Assembly: GCA_944548615.1 (NCBI GenBank)
Contig: OX155963.1
Coordinates: 29,966,985-30,030,984 of the forward strand
DNA: 64,000 nt
DNA from: Micropterix aruncella
Lineage: Eukaryota > Arthropoda > Insecta > Lepidoptera > Micropterigidae
Reading direction: 5' to 3'
Shown: positions 23,181-35,230 of the stretch, in pieces
How the letters are laid out: each line of letters opens with the position of its first letter
How positions within the stretch are numbered: position 1 is the stretch's first letter
The notes under the pieces: generated by a model
The model's input: the letters and a program-made list of their open reading frames with translations, nothing else
Told to the model about the DNA's origin: nothing
Databases searched by the model: none
Made by a program: the position numbers and the translations under genes

Positions 23181-23900
23181 ATTTTGTTTATTATTTCCTA
23201 TACAAGTGACACGGAAGAAGTCTGTTCAGATTAATCAGGAATAAAACATTCCGAGAGCAATATAATTTTAGTCACTATAATACAAAATAAGAAACATCCA
23301 TATATCTACTTCGAAAAATCTAACGTAGAATTATTAAAATGGTAATGTATTCAAATTTATTTGTATTTGTTTATTATTTAAAGTAAAGCACGAGATACAC
23401 ATGCCTAGATACACATGCGAGATACACATTACAAAATATTCATGTTTGGACCAGTAGCAAAAAAGAAAGCACACTGTAACATCTTGATAACTGCGTCTTG
23501 TAGGCTTGTACTAACTAGGCGAGTTTACCAAAAAAATATTATACATGTGCACACGTTTAATAATAATTAAAAAAAAAAACAAAATAAAGTATTTTAATAT
23601 ATCATGAAATTTGAATAAATCATTAATTAGAAAAATACATTTAAGATGGAAATAACATTAAAGAATTAGTTCGTACATGTATGTACCTACATTTTTATTT
23701 TATTTAACTAAATAAGAGATATGTTTCAGGAGAAATCTTTAGGAGGATGATGCTTTATAAAAATAATAATAAAAAAAGCTGCTTTCATGTCCCAGTATCG
23801 GATTTGTGAATGTTGTGTGTATCCTAGCTATCGAACCTAATACCGATCCCGAAATCCAAGCCCTTTATTTCGGGTCTGGTAATTACCAAACGGATCTGGT
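23181..23900. other. AT-rich non-coding sequence
   Basis: No gene or recognisable repeat beyond a small local duplication (GAGATACACAT / TAGATACACATGC near 23,390-23,430). Confidence 0.4.
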
Positions 23901-23904
23901 AATC

Positions 23905-24350
23905 TCTCGATTTGTCGAGTACTACGGGCAAACACGGTACCCTAAGAAGGTATAAGGATATTAAATCATTCTTTAAACTGTGGGATGAATGCGGATACTT
24001 AGAGGTAAAACAGTCCACCTTCTACCTACGCCAACATGCCCGTGAGAGTTTAACGCCTTACCCTGATGTTAGCGGCAATTCAGTTCGAATTTATCGCGGA
24101 CCGTATAAAGCGCCCTTAGGAAACGTATAATATCATATCCCCCCCCCCCCCCCCCGGTTATTTGCAGGGGTGCACAGTCGATCGGCTGACGCCGCACGAT
24201 GCCCAAACCGATCAGCAGCGCCAGAAGGCCATCCGCCAGGCGATCTGATCCACCAGCCGTGACAGTGAAAAACGGAGTCCTTTACGCCTTCTTCGAGGAG
24301 GCTACCGGATGGGGTTGAACCGTGAGTTGAACCGACCAAATATAACGAGC
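23905..24350 (+). repeat. Diverged family A copy 3
   Basis: Matches the order of family A: ACTTAG..AAAACAGTCCACC, CTACGCCA, a CCCGTGAGAG...AACGCCTTA block, ATTTATCGCGGACC, GCCGCACG, AGCGCCAGAAGG, and an ending GAGGAGGCTACCGGATGGGG. The ending matches the 58.6-59.2-kb subfamily rather than copy 1. It is interrupted by a poly-C run at about 24,140-24,156. Confidence 0.6.
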
Positions 24351-24492
24351 AGGTCATATTCTGCTACATATGAATATTATTTATTACATGGAATGAACAA
24401 CTGGAAACTACAAACACGCTGTTAAAAAGGCTTTTTGAAGCCGTTGAAACGTGGGTCTATTGTAAGATACTAGGTACTGTTGGGGATTCGGG

Positions 24493-24673
24493 TAAATGTA
24501 AGCGGTGGCTGAGGTGCAGGGACTGGCGTTCGTAGAACACGCGTTCTTTCGTTAGCGTACATAGATATACCTATTACTGTCGAGTAGCATAGTGCGAGTA
24601 ATGTCACAGCACTAATATCTGTGGTGGGGAGACCGAACGACGGTCCCCGCACCTCAGCCACCGCTTACATTTA
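24493..24673. mobile_element. MITE with 30-bp inverted ends
   Basis: 24,493-24,522 and 24,644-24,673 are inverted copies with one mismatch; each outer end reads TAAATGTAAGCGGTGGCTGA inward. The outermost TA on each side could be the target duplication. Length 181 bp; no coding capacity. Confidence 0.8.
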
Positions 24674-24687
24674 GCTCAGTCTCAGGC

Positions 24688-24858
24688 TTGCATCATCCCG
24701 AACGTTCTTCATTCATGTCTTGCGTCATCCCAAAAGTTCTTCACTTATGTCTTGCGTCATACCGAAAGTTCTTCATTCATGTCTTGCGTCATCCCGAAAG
24801 TTCTTCACTTCATTCATGTCTTGCGGCATCCCGAAAGTTCATCACTCATGTCTCTCAT
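24688..24858. repeat. About 32-bp minisatellite
   Basis: Five imperfect units built on TCATCCCGAAAGTTCTTCA followed by TTCATGTCTTGCG. The open frame here (HPESS-type repeats) is a by-product. Confidence 0.9.
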
Positions 24859-25149
24859 AATTCAAGGTAAAGTAGCCTGAAAGAAAGGTCCGTAATAAAG
24901 AACCCACCTTGAATATAAGTTAAACCTTTAATATAGGTTTTAAAAAGTAATTACAGCATTTGATCCATTGGCTGTACAACTTGTTTCAACTGTCACTTAT
25001 TTTTCATTATTTTGTGACGTCATTTTAAAAATATCTTTTTGGCATTTCGATGAATTTAACTCTTAAAATATATCGCTGTATGATTTTCTGCCATTTTAAG
25101 TGTAATTTAACAGCTCTTTCGGCTTCAAACTGTTTTTGGCAATGAAGCA

Positions 25150-25985
25150 CTAAGCTAGACGTCAATTCGTAGCTGGTTTTGCAGAATTTAAACGCGGTCA
25201 TGTCAATCTTAGTGACGAAATTTCGTGAAGGTTTTCCATCCACCGCCGTCAACAACAAAACTATCTATACTGTACGCCGTATGATCGAAACAGACAGGCA
25301 TGCATGTAACTTACTATTAGATTCGGGTATCCTTAGGCATAGGCATGAGTCAGGTATACCCATCCTGTCCAAACAATTAAATTTGACAAAGCTGTGCTCG
25401 CGGTGGATTCACAAAATTTTGGTTAGGCTCTAAAAACTGAACGCGCTATTTGCTGCAATGCCATGCTTACCAGATTTAACTTAGGGCCGTCAAATTTTGC
25501 GTGGAACATAGGTACGCGTTGAAGTGGCGCGTGTTAAGTGCCCGAAGCGGATGATCGCTTCTTTTTTAGGAATACTTGGCACGTGACTACTGTTGCTTTA
25601 GAGAATCATCATACCCTAAATGCTGATCGGCACGCGATTGTTATTGACGAACTCCATAAAAGCAACCGTAAACACTGCATCATCTTGAACCATGACCATG
25701 CCAGCTCACACGGCCAGACAAACGAAGTTTTAAAGCCTAATCGTTTTGAACTCTTAAACCATCCTCCGTACAGTCCCGACTTAGCACCTTGTGACCTCAT
25801 TCTTTCCAAAAAGTTAAAAGTAATTAGCCGTGAACGATTTTCATCCCCAGAAAAGGCTGTCGGAGTATATGAAAAACATACGTTTCCCAGATCACCACGG
25901 AGGAGTGGATTAAATATTATGAAAATTGTTTGATACGTATGAAAAGGCGTATTAGCACTCACAGATGATATTTTGAGAAACAATA
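25150..25985 (+). pseudogene. Decayed mariner transposase
   Basis: Two separated open segments carry the mariner transposase signature in the correct order. The N-terminal part (25,179-25,433) reads KFREGFPSTAVNNKTIYTVR, then MIETDRHACN and LCSRWIHK, the helix-turn-helix region with the conserved LCSRWIPH-like phrase. The C-terminal part (25,538-25,933) has ILNHDHASSH, EVLKPNRFELLNHPPYSPDL and APCD, the second and third catalytic aspartates of the mariner DDD triad, spaced close to the D34D norm with a small deletion. The middle, with the first aspartate, is scrambled by stops and frameshifts. A functional enzyme would be about 345 residues. Terminal inverted repeats could not be defined. Confidence 0.85.
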
Positions 25986-25989
25986 AACT

Positions 25990-27445
25990 GATTTTTGGCT
26001 ATTCATTCTATTTTTTTCGTATTCATTCTTCTTCTTCTCGAAGTGCCTCTCCATTACTGGAGGTTGGCCGTTAGCTCTGAATACTTATGTCGGACTTGCG
26101 TTATCAGGAAAAGCTGTTCCGTACTGGTGATCCCGGTCCACTCTTTCACATTGCACAACCACGACTTTCTCCTCCTTTCCTCCTCATATTCATTACGGAA
26201 ATATAATTATACTTAATCGGTAATAGACAATATAAGGCAAATATGAACACATTATTGTTAGGTCCTCACTGAAAAGGCACTAGCCTTAGTGGAGAACTGT
26301 GATATGTAATTTGTATCTTTTTTATAAATAAAGACTACTACCAAAAAAAAAAACCTTTAGTGTGGCCCTCGCATTAGAGATAATCTGTTTTGCAATTTGT
26401 ATTTAATTGATCGGTGTATTAATCATTGTACTGGATATGTTAATTATCATTTGGTAATATTGATGTTTATTGCATAATATGAATAAACGAATATGACTAT
26501 GTTTTCTTATTTATTCAGGAAATTCATTAAAAAAAACAAAATACACAATATATAAACAAATATATATTACAGAAAATAACCCATAGTAAGATGTACCCAT
26601 AGTCGTTTATTTAAAAATAATTTAGGCTCCACTAATTTAGGCTATACATAAAATATATTATAAAAATATACCTGCATACAAGATTAATGATAACTGTAGG
26701 ATAAGAAACAGCAGAGTTAAAAAAATAAAAAAGTCGGCATTAAGAAATAGTCGTGATTAAATCCCTGTAATAAATGTCATTTAGTAAATGCCTATATTTG
26801 AATGCATTATTCTTGAGTCATAAAAAGCAACTCGTGTATAAAAATAAAAAACTACTGCAAATATGCTGCATCTCATTAAAAGGAGCTTCTAATGTGACGG
26901 GTATGTTACCCTTTCAGTCATCTCAGTCATATCAATGTAAGTCGACTTCATCGAGTCGACGTGCATCGTCGCGACGACACGTCCGGCGAGAGGTGACGGA
27001 CAAAGCGGTCGCTCGGCCGAAAAATTCGATGATATGTGACGCTGACGCCACTCCACGGCCACCCTCGACCACAAGCACAGGGCCGAATCTGGCGTTTTTC
27101 GCGTTTTATATTTCAATACTAAATGACTCATTTAAAGTCAAACAACCAGATTTTGGGCAACCGCACGTTAAGTATAATAGATTATGAGACGTAATGACGA
27201 CGTCTAAATATTGGACAAAGGAAAGTGAAAAAAAAAACATAATTTTTAGTTGAAGGAGAAACGGATTTTTTCAATGAAAACTATAGAAATCGCAGATTGG
27301 TAAATGTAGATAAATGAGGTCCTTACCAATTATATTGTCAATTTTCATTACTGGGCACAAATTAAAAAAAATATGTATTTAAAAGTCTTATTATTCTTGT
27401 TAAAAATCAGTTATAGATTTGTTTTTCTGTCCTTTGTTATTGCTC
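25990..27445. other. No secure gene; one GC-rich patch
   Basis: Positions 26,020-26,200 contain a mid-GC segment, possibly repeat-derived. Positions 26,890-27,100 form a GC-rich patch with open frames on both strands (plus 137 codons at 26,774-27,187; minus 80 codons at 26,889-27,131). The plus frame includes a Ser/Arg run (STSSSRRASSRRHVRR). No clear splice context, so an unrecognised exon is possible but unproven. Confidence 0.3.
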
Positions 27446-27766
27446 GAATTATTATTATTTATTTAAGAATTAATTACTATAAAACATTGATTAGCTTACA
27501 AAAATAACAGGAACCGAATGGCAAAACCTTAACCTTTTGCTTATTTGTTTCTGTCACCCAACTGGGACTAGCCCGTTCTAGGGTGGACAGGACTCCAATA
27601 TTACAATCAAGTTTGCTTGATTGCTTGGTTGCCTACAAATGTACAAGTTTTAGTAAAAAGCTAATGACACTAAATTGCCCTAAAATGTGGTCTTCAGAAT
27701 AAAATAAAAAATAATAATAATAAAAAAATATTAAAAATATATAATATATAAAATGCAATTCCATTA
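27446..27766. repeat. Family B interspersed repeat, copy 1
   Basis: About 320 bp, nearly identical to 52,256-52,573. Shared landmarks are ATTACTATAAAACATTGATT, CCGTTCTAGGGTGGACAGGA, ACAAATGTACAAGTT and AAATGCAATTCCATTAT. Same orientation, with a short extra TTGGTTGCC here. Class unknown. Confidence 0.8.
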
Positions 27767-27767
27767 T

Positions 27768-27825
27768 TGGAATATCGCGGTATTTGGAATATCGCGGTAT
27801 TGGAATATCGTGGTATTTTCGAATA
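27768..27825. repeat. Three-unit tandem repeat
   Basis: Three units of about 17 bp built on GGAATATCGCGGTATT. Confidence 0.8.
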
Positions 27826-28150
27826 TGGGATTCTGTGCCTGTATTATTCTTTACAACTACTCACTATTTGGCACATAAATTAAAGCAAATGTGCTAGTAC
27901 TGCAAACAACAATGGAAAAGTTTGTGATTAAAAACCGTGGCTGGCAAATCGCTTTCGTCGCTGCTTTTGGCGATACCTCACAGGAAACCGTAATAAGGTT
28001 ACAGCATTTGCGACTGGAGACTATTCGTTTCCCACAAAGTGACTTGCCAGACCTTGCCAGGCAAAAATCAACTTTAAAGAGATCGTGAAAAACGCATTCT
28101 ACTAAGCTTTTAATGAGATTTTTTTCCATGAGATCTCTACAACAGAGGCA

Positions 28151-29088
28151 TTAACCCTTCGTTAGTCGCAACGGATCTATTAGTTCCAAGATTTTTGTAT
28201 TTGGCTGCAGTTTCGGCGCTTGCGCGCCACTGGCGCCTCTAACCTCCTGGTTTGTTGCCACCTCGGTGCCAGTCCGGCGCCAACCGCGAGGGATGCTTAT
28301 AGTGCACGCGAAGCCTAAGTGGATCCCACATGTGAGGCGAAGGTGTGAGGTTACCAATGTAAGGCGAAGGTGCGTAAAGTTCAAAGTCGGGGTCAACAGT
28401 GTGAGGGACCACCCCTCACTGGACTCCAAATTGTTCGGTGTGAGGTGGTGGTATCAGCTTACGAGTTATCTCCGTATTGAAAGGCGGTTTTGAATGAAGT
28501 AGAAGGTATTTATTGATTGAAAGTTTGATATTGCCAGTTATAACGCTTCCCGAACAGTTTACGTTGACGCGAGTGTATAGATGCGCGACTGCGGCTACGA
28601 GGATATACGGATGAGGATTGTATGTGTGCTCCTAGTATCTTGTACTGGGCACGGCTCGAGTTTGTGGGATTACAGACTGATGCTTCGAGACTAGGGAGGA
28701 TAAGGAAAGGAAACCAAGGAGCCGGATTCGTTGACACACCTCGTGAGAAGGGTACCGAATATGCCGTCGCAACCTTGGGGGAAGGTGATCACTCGGGGAA
28801 TGATATGTGAACGAGAAACCGGAACACCAAAGTGTGCCATCGCTATCTGAAGACATGACCACTCGAGAAATGATAATTTGGTCGCTTTTTTGCCGGTTTA
28901 TATAGGCCGATAAATGATGCAATCCAAAATATTCCGAGTAAAAGTATTGTTTCATCGTGCTGATTCATAGCTGCACGAGTTAAAATAATAGCTGAATTGT
29001 GTCAGTGGATTTCACTGGAAATCGATGCATTTATTGATCGCATGTAATGGACTTAAGATCCGTTACAGATCCATTGCGACTAACGGCG
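28151..29088. mobile_element. Inverted-ended segment beginning at TTAA
   Basis: The left end reads TTAACCCTTCGTTAGTCGCA and the right end GCGACTAACGGCG; the shared inverted words are CGTTAGTCGCAA(C/T)GGATCT. A TTAA at 28,151 recalls piggyBac-like elements, but there is no TTAA at the right boundary. The interior is GC-rich with a TATA-like TTTATATAG at about 28,888 and no convincing long frame. A long terminal repeat is another possibility. Confidence 0.4.
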
Positions 29089-29448
29089 TCACATTTCATG
29101 TAAGTACTGCTATTTTAAAGTTTTTATTATCTGTCTTCTTTTATTTGTTTAGTAATAGTATATAGATACGTATCACAATGACAATAAATGGTATATATCA
29201 ATATATTTCTATTTTTTATACTAAAACCATAAGATGGATCTATCAGATACATTAGGACAAATGGCGTTACTATTTTTACAGTAGACTGTTGGTGTTGTTT
29301 CACGCGGTAAACCGACAAATTTATGATTTGAATACATTTTTTTCGTAAATTTATTGTATTTTTGTTTGCACGTATACAATATACATCATGTATGCAATAT
29401 GGTGGTATAACTATGTAGCCTATTACAATACCCACATTTTTTTATAGC

Positions 29449-29601
29449 AGGATGGTGCAGAAGTGAGTATTCAAAATCAATCATCTTGGAAAATCAGAAT
29501 GATCAAGATGAAATTGCACGAATCTTGACGGAGGAAGATGAAAGTCAAGTACTCGAAGATTTTAGTGATATTTTACAGATATTCCATACTCAAGGAATGT
29601 A
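29449..29601 (+). CDS. Possible short coding exon, unidentified
   Basis: After a good acceptor-like sequence (TTTTTTTATAG at 29,438-29,448) one frame runs to TAA at 29,601 and encodes SEYSKSIILENQNDQDEIAR followed by ILTEEDESQVLEDFSD. The acidic, non-repetitive composition looks protein-like. It might be the start of a transposase or a small host exon; no start codon is in frame. Weakly supported. Confidence 0.25.
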
Positions 29602-30512
29602 ACAGGCAATTAGGTATTTTAATATGTTAATTTTGCAAAGGAAACCACATAGATAGGTAGATCCTTAATACCACACTATATCGAAAGAACAGTGCACTCA
29701 CTGTCAAGTGTCAGGTGATTGCGGGAATAGGGTGCGAGGAAAGTGAGCAGAGGGGTACCTACGTCTTGACGAACGGCTTTGGTTAGCATTACCTACGTGC
29801 GTGCGAAGATTGGCGAATTTCTCAAGACGGTTGGACATTCATGCGTTGACGGAGTGGTAGACATGTGACGGACATATGCGAGCCTTTGGACTTATGACAT
29901 AACTTGCTCTGTTTTCAATTCTGTTCTAAGAGACTCTGGTATGTCTGTATACTGTCTGGTATACTATGTTAATACAAAGGTAGTCTAGAGAATGCACATT
30001 CAAACGCATCCAACCTTTCTATCTCCTCTAAGTTCGTACCTGTGCTGATCTCGACCCATCCAACCATGCCCCCCCCCCCCCCCCCAATTATCCTCCATCT
30101 CTGTCTCTCTCTTTCTCTCTCTAGCTGTGACCCCGTATTTATCCTGGCGCGTTGCTAACAAGCATCGGGCTGTGCGTGCGTGCAATCAACGCGTCGCCTG
30201 GACCACGCTGGGCACTTTGATATGCAAATTAACCTGTTTTAGCTTTGTTCATTGCGCAGATTTAAATTATACCAAAACGAAAAGATGTCCCGGTGAGCGG
30301 GGGACCGGTAGCACCTATTTTAATATACCTGGATGTTTAAAACACCACCCAGAATGTCAAATTCACTGCTTTGGACATTGATGCTTCAGAATCTGTTTCC
30401 CAATTTTATGTATGTATATGATAAGTATATGAAGTTTTATATATGTATAAGTATACGAACCATGTTACTGTACTCGCAAAGTATGACAAGAATTTTCTAA
30501 AAAGAAGACTAT
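29602..30512. other. No recognised gene; homopolymer
   Basis: Contains a poly-C run at 30,069-30,085, next to a CT-rich tract. An 84-codon plus frame at 30,127-30,381 has no motif. Confidence 0.35.
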
Positions 30513-30974
30513 ATCGATAGTATATTGTAAACTGCAAGAACATAGACCTGAAAACGAAAGAAACGACGAGTGAAAACACCCTTGGCATGAAAACAAAAGT
30601 AAAGGTGGAAGACCGATGCATAAGACCACATCGATAGTATATTGTAAACTGCAAGAACATAGACCTGAAGACGAAAGAAATGACAAGTGAAAACACCCTT
30701 GGCATGAAAACAAAAGTAAAGGTGGAAGACCGATGCATAAGACCACATCGATAGTCTATTGTAAACTGCAAGAACATAGACCTGAAGACGAAAGAAACGA
30801 CGAGTGAAAACACCCTTGGCATGAAAACAAAAGTAAAGGTGGAAGACGGATGCATAAGACCACATCGATAGTATATTGTAAACTGCAAGAACATAGACCT
30901 AAAGACGAAAGAAATGACGAGTGAAAACACCCTTGGCATGAAAGCAAAAGTAAAGGTGGAAGACCGATGCATAA
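30513..30974. repeat. 117-bp minisatellite, four units
   Basis: Units begin at 30,513, 30,630, 30,747 and 30,864, each starting ATCGATAGT(A/C)TATTGTAAAC, with very few differences between units. Because 117 is a multiple of three, all three minus-strand frames stay open across it, giving frames of up to 188 codons that are simply a 39-residue repeat. I do not call a gene. Confidence 0.95.
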
Positions 30975-32602
30975 GTGGAATAACACAGAAAAATTATATG
31001 GATCACCATGAATTATATGGAGCTTGAGATTATATGAAACAATGGAAGAATGAGGAGAACTCGTAAATGTTAAAAATCTGCAGCCATATATGATCGGGAA
31101 TAAAGTGGATAAGGAGACAACGATACTCAACAAAACATCGAAAGAAACACACGAATAGATGAGCATTGCTCTGCTCTACCTCACCCTAATATCTATGTAA
31201 CTCACTCACACTTCCATTATTGGCTTTAATTTGTTTATTGAAACAAACAAAAATAGCTCCATTTTATTATTTGGGAAACTTATTTCTATAGATAATAAAA
31301 TGCAGTAATAATTATAACGATATTGAAAGGGGAGTACATGCTGAATAAATTAATTTGCTATTGTTATATAACAACAAAATACTACAATTATCCTTAGTAA
31401 TGACATATAGAGAAATCCGCTCCTTGAGTTAAAATTACCTGAAATTTGTTGAAAGTGCTGAAATTTTTTCAAAAGTTTTGTGTATTTTATTTAAAGTCAA
31501 ATCAAAAAGTTTTGCAAATGTTTATATTTTATGACAATATTTTACGTAAACTGCAAGACTTAAAGAACTCAAATTTAAACATTTTGAGGTTTTACTGAAG
31601 CAGATTACTGAGGAAAGAAAACAGAAATTATGTGGGTCACCGGCGACCCTTTTCTGCTGAAAGAGTTAAGAATATCAGATTTCGATGGAGTGAATTACTT
31701 TTGCCCATTATGCGATATCTGCTGTATTTGCTACAGTTCGATTTATTTATATACCTATATGAAGCGGACCCTATTTTCTATCAGTTGTCTAAAAATTGGA
31801 CGTTATTTGTCAGTTTGTTGCATTTTAACTAGATTAAGTGTAATTTGATTATACGTTATCGATGAACGTTGTCTATTGTATTGACTGACTGCCATGGAGC
31901 TTATATAGAGACAGAGGTGGCGTCGCATCGTTTGGGCAGATCGTTAGCACACGGCAGCTCTGCAGGAGCACCTCTGATTCGGTTAGTTGATTGTGCAATG
32001 CGGACGACTCTTCCGCGTGGCTTCACTTCCGCAAACATTACATATATGCAGAGGATTCGATTGTTAGATCACCAATTAACATTACAACTATTTGGCATGG
32101 TTGATATGTCTATGGCTACGATACGACTATGGCTACGTTTCATGATAACCTAATCATGTTATACTATAAGTTTATTGCATTTTGAATTTGTAACAGCTTT
32201 TTAGTTGGACAGTCGTGTAAAAAGGGATCTTCTCAGCCTTCGTAAGAGTAATACATTTCCAAGTGAATATTAGACTTTTTATTAAACTGTACCAGACAAT
32301 AAACATGTATATATGCCAGATGCTGGCAATATAATAGCCTAAAAAGATACTCTTGAGTTGGGTTTGCCTCTTTCTGACCCTAATAATTAGCGAATATTAG
32401 TATCCACTTGTATCCCTTTTATTAAAAAAGATACAAGTGTGTAAATGAAAAAAAAACATTTCCTCAAGTCTATTATGTAAAGCTAAAAATAATTGTTATT
32501 CACTAATATATGTATCTGTGTTTATTATGTTAGCACTCTGTTCACTAAAAAATACCTAATATTCATATATCAACGTATCAAGTCATTAATCAAACACTAA
32601 AT
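30975..32602. other. Non-coding
   Basis: No gene recognised. Overlapping 72-, 66- and 94-codon plus frames at 31,630-32,153 lack motifs. Confidence 0.35.
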
Positions 32603-33824
32603 CCTTTAAATGCGATTATCCCAGAAGTGATTTTTTGTTGTTGTTACCCTTTGGATTCAGGATATGATATCTAAATTGGGGGCTTATTCTTTGCCGCGAA
32701 TAAAAGAAAGTTAGCGCGTTAAAATCGCTAATAATTTCAATTGGTTTCGACAAGAGTTACATCCTAGTTGATGTAATCCACTGTTAAGTGTTTAAACAAA
32801 CTGTTAAGTGTTTAAATTATTAACGTTTAAGTGGAAACTAGTTATTAGCATTATTATCTTTGAAATTTAATAATTTTGTACCCAATATTTTGTAAAAGCT
32901 ATTTATTTCCTTAACAATAAAAAAAAAATACGTGTGGCACTCGGGGACCGCCGCGGTAAAGCTATTTCATAGCATTTTTTAACAACTTATGCAATTATAA
33001 ATATTTATTTATTATATTTTTTCTGATATCAGAAAACTGCGCTCTATCGGAAAACGTTGAAATTATTCCGAATCATCTGAGGCTGCGGAAGCAAATGATT
33101 CAGAATTATTTAAACGTCTTCCGATAGAGCGCCGCGCACGAATTTTATTCAAAAAAGCAAAAAAAACGGATATTATTCTTTGACTATTCGAAAAAAATCG
33201 TAGATAAAAAGATAGATAATTAAATTATCTTTAAAATGGTGCAGGTTTCATAATAATACGCCAGATAGTATTTGCGTAGTAGTCGTTTTTGTGTTCGGTT
33301 AGACTTAGGTCTAATTAGACTTGAAATTAGTTTCACAAATTAAATACACTATGTAATATAAACAAAATCTAAAATATTCAAAGCTAAGAATATTAGGAAA
33401 ATGTTCTTGTTTAATATATATTTTTTTCGAATCGTAAGCAGTACTCGTTTAGACGTAATTATCAGTTTACAATCATTAATATTCGTTAGGAAATTTTTTC
33501 ATTCGGTCGTCGCGCTGGCCTAGCTAGGCCCGCGATAAAAGCTATGCAATAGCTTAATAAAAATAAAATCATTCTTGTTTGTTGATGCTGTAGTGCCGAC
33601 TGATGATAACAGTAATATTTTTACTATCTCTTCCAATAACTAAGTAAATTCTCTTATTTAACGACTAGTCCCTATAGATAACAAATATGTTATTAGGGTT
33701 GTATGATTGTTTGTTTTCCGAGTTTGTTTAATTACAAGGGTACTTGTTTCCTAAAATCCTACCTCAACAGGTAAGTAAACAGCCAATTCATTTTTAAGAA
33801 TATTTATAGTCACGTTATACCGAG
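32603..33824 (+). repeat. Left arm of the 13.5-kb inverted-repeat structure
   Basis: 32,603-32,925 and 33,560-33,824 match the reverse complement of 45,503-46,059 in two blocks, at about 90% identity. Outer landmarks: CCTTTAAATGCGATTATC and GGGGGCTTATTCTTTGCCGC. Inner landmarks: TTGATGCTGTAGTGCCGACT and TAGTCACGTTATACCGAG. The left arm is split by about 620 bp of foreign sequence; the right arm is continuous, so that sequence arrived later. Confidence 0.85.
32930..33558. mobile_element. Nested insertion inside the left arm
   Basis: Absent from the right arm. Near its ends lie AAGCTATTTCATAGC and GCTATGCAATAGCTT, imperfect inverted partners next to GC-rich boundaries (GGCACTCGGGGACCGCC; TAGCTAGGCCCGCGA). 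The interior holds a protein-like piece at 33,070-33,182 (+): ESSEAAEANDSELFKRLPIE then RRARILFKKAKKTDIIL and a stop. This could be a captured exon fragment or part of the element's own gene. Confidence 0.55.
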
Positions 33825-33964
33825 GTCTTGTATTGGCTTAACCCGATTACTCAAAAGTATTATCCTAGGTACATTAAGATATACCTACCATCATTAAATA
33901 TGGTATAATTTAAATAGGATTTAAAATAATAAAACTAATGCAAATGTTTGCATATGCCGATAAA

Positions 33965-34080
33965 CCGATAGCCGTTGGGGGCGTAAGGTCCAGGAAACGT
34001 AGTGTAGGACGCCCTCCAGCCGTGGTCTGACGGTCAGCCGAGAATGAAAGCGGAAACGACTGGATGAGGAAGACATAAGA
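33965..34080 (+). pseudogene. RTE-like LINE C-terminal scrap
   Basis: Across frame breaks the plus strand reads SVGRPP, then RWSD, then GNDWMRKT and a stop. This matches the order of the GRPPxRWxDD...WMR ending common in insect RTE/jockey-type reverse transcriptase proteins. Very short and shifted. Confidence 0.4.
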
Positions 34081-34445
34081 GACAGATTGATAAGTAAGTG
34101 ATGTAGATTGTACATATACCTACTTGGGGGATTGGATGGGGGATAGAAGCCTCTGATCATTGGATATACAATTAAGCTCGGACAGAAAAGACGACTAAAG
34201 TAGTTATAACTGCTCGGGTGGTGGATGGATTGGCTTCTGTCTTCATCCACCTCGTTGGAGTAAGAAAATGAAATGTACATATACCTACTGTGTCATCTAA
34301 ATAAGTGGCTGCTTGTATACAACATATACAAGTTTTGCATGACATTACCGCATAATCCAACTCACTATCATTCTCGTTCTAACTCTATAAAAAACCATTA
34401 ATCTTCTGCAAGGCCCTACAGCCCCAAATAGCAAAACGTAGCCGT

Positions 34446-34910
34446 CCCAAGTAACATTTTTTCGGGACGGAGGTTTTGATATATGCTTCTAGGTCCTATA
34501 TTGGTCATTTTCTAGTTTTGGGTTTTACCTCAGGTCATACTTTAGTTGTTTTCAATGCAAACAGCTCCTAGGGCTAAAAGGTTATTTGAAAGAGTAAATG
34601 GGCCTCCACAGGAGGTTAATATAACGTTATGCTTGCTTACTAATCTGCCTTAAAGGTTCTGAGAGCTACAGGTTTTGAAAAGGTTCTCCTTTGGTTTTAT
34701 TTTGGCACTCCACATTGTAAAGCATGGCTATTTGGTCTTAAACGCAACCTAAATATGGCCTATTCAGAACCACATTTTGCTAAAACTCTTAAGCATAATT
34801 TAGAACCTTCGCAGGGCTTATAGGTTTTTTCGCTAACCTGTCCCAGTCTTTTTTGCTTGGACTAAGACTAAATGGTAATTTCATATACCGTTTGACATTC
34901 AACAAGACCA
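34446..34910. promoter_or_regulatory. Left subterminal repeat region
   Basis: Contains the 14-bp terminal repeat and numerous AGGTT, AAGGTTCT, AGAACC and AACGTTAT words. In EnSpm/CACTA elements such motifs bind the element's own proteins; that role here is inferred. Confidence 0.55.
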
Positions 34911-35167
34911 TTTCTAGCCCAAAAGCGCATTGTGGGCTTTATTGATGCTGCACCACTTCGCAACCTTGTGGGCTTCGCGTGTGCGTAAACTAACTGTATC
35001 CACCAGAATATACAGGATGTCCTGGCACAAGATGGTTAGCAGTGGGCATTTTAAACGGAAAGTGAAAAACAATACTGAGAGAATCAACAAAGAAAACCTA
35101 GGTATGTCATATTCCATCGTAACTATTTACATCATAATTATATTATGTTCCGTACATCAAAATAGGA

Positions 35168-35230
35168 AAAAAAGCGGCCAAGTGCGAGTCGGACTCGCCC
35201 ATGAAGGGTTCCGTAGCAGCAAGTAACATA
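35168..35230. repeat. Ubiquitous lepidopteran repeat fragment
   Basis: Contains GCGGCCAAGTGCGAGTCGG followed by ACTCGCCCATGAAGGGTTCC, a phrase I know from many moth and butterfly genomes. Only a short piece is present; TACGGAACCCTAT near 41,930 may be another end of a related copy. Confidence 0.6.

Noticed and set aside
28151..29088. Firm piggyBac assignment
   Set aside because: Only the left end has TTAA; the right end does not, and no transposase motif is visible.
30406..30972. 188-codon minus-strand open frame
   Set aside because: It is the 117-bp minisatellite translated; other minus frames are equally open and there is no gene context.
30513..30974. CRISPR-like array
   Set aside because: Units are contiguous and identical with no unique spacers, in a eukaryotic context.
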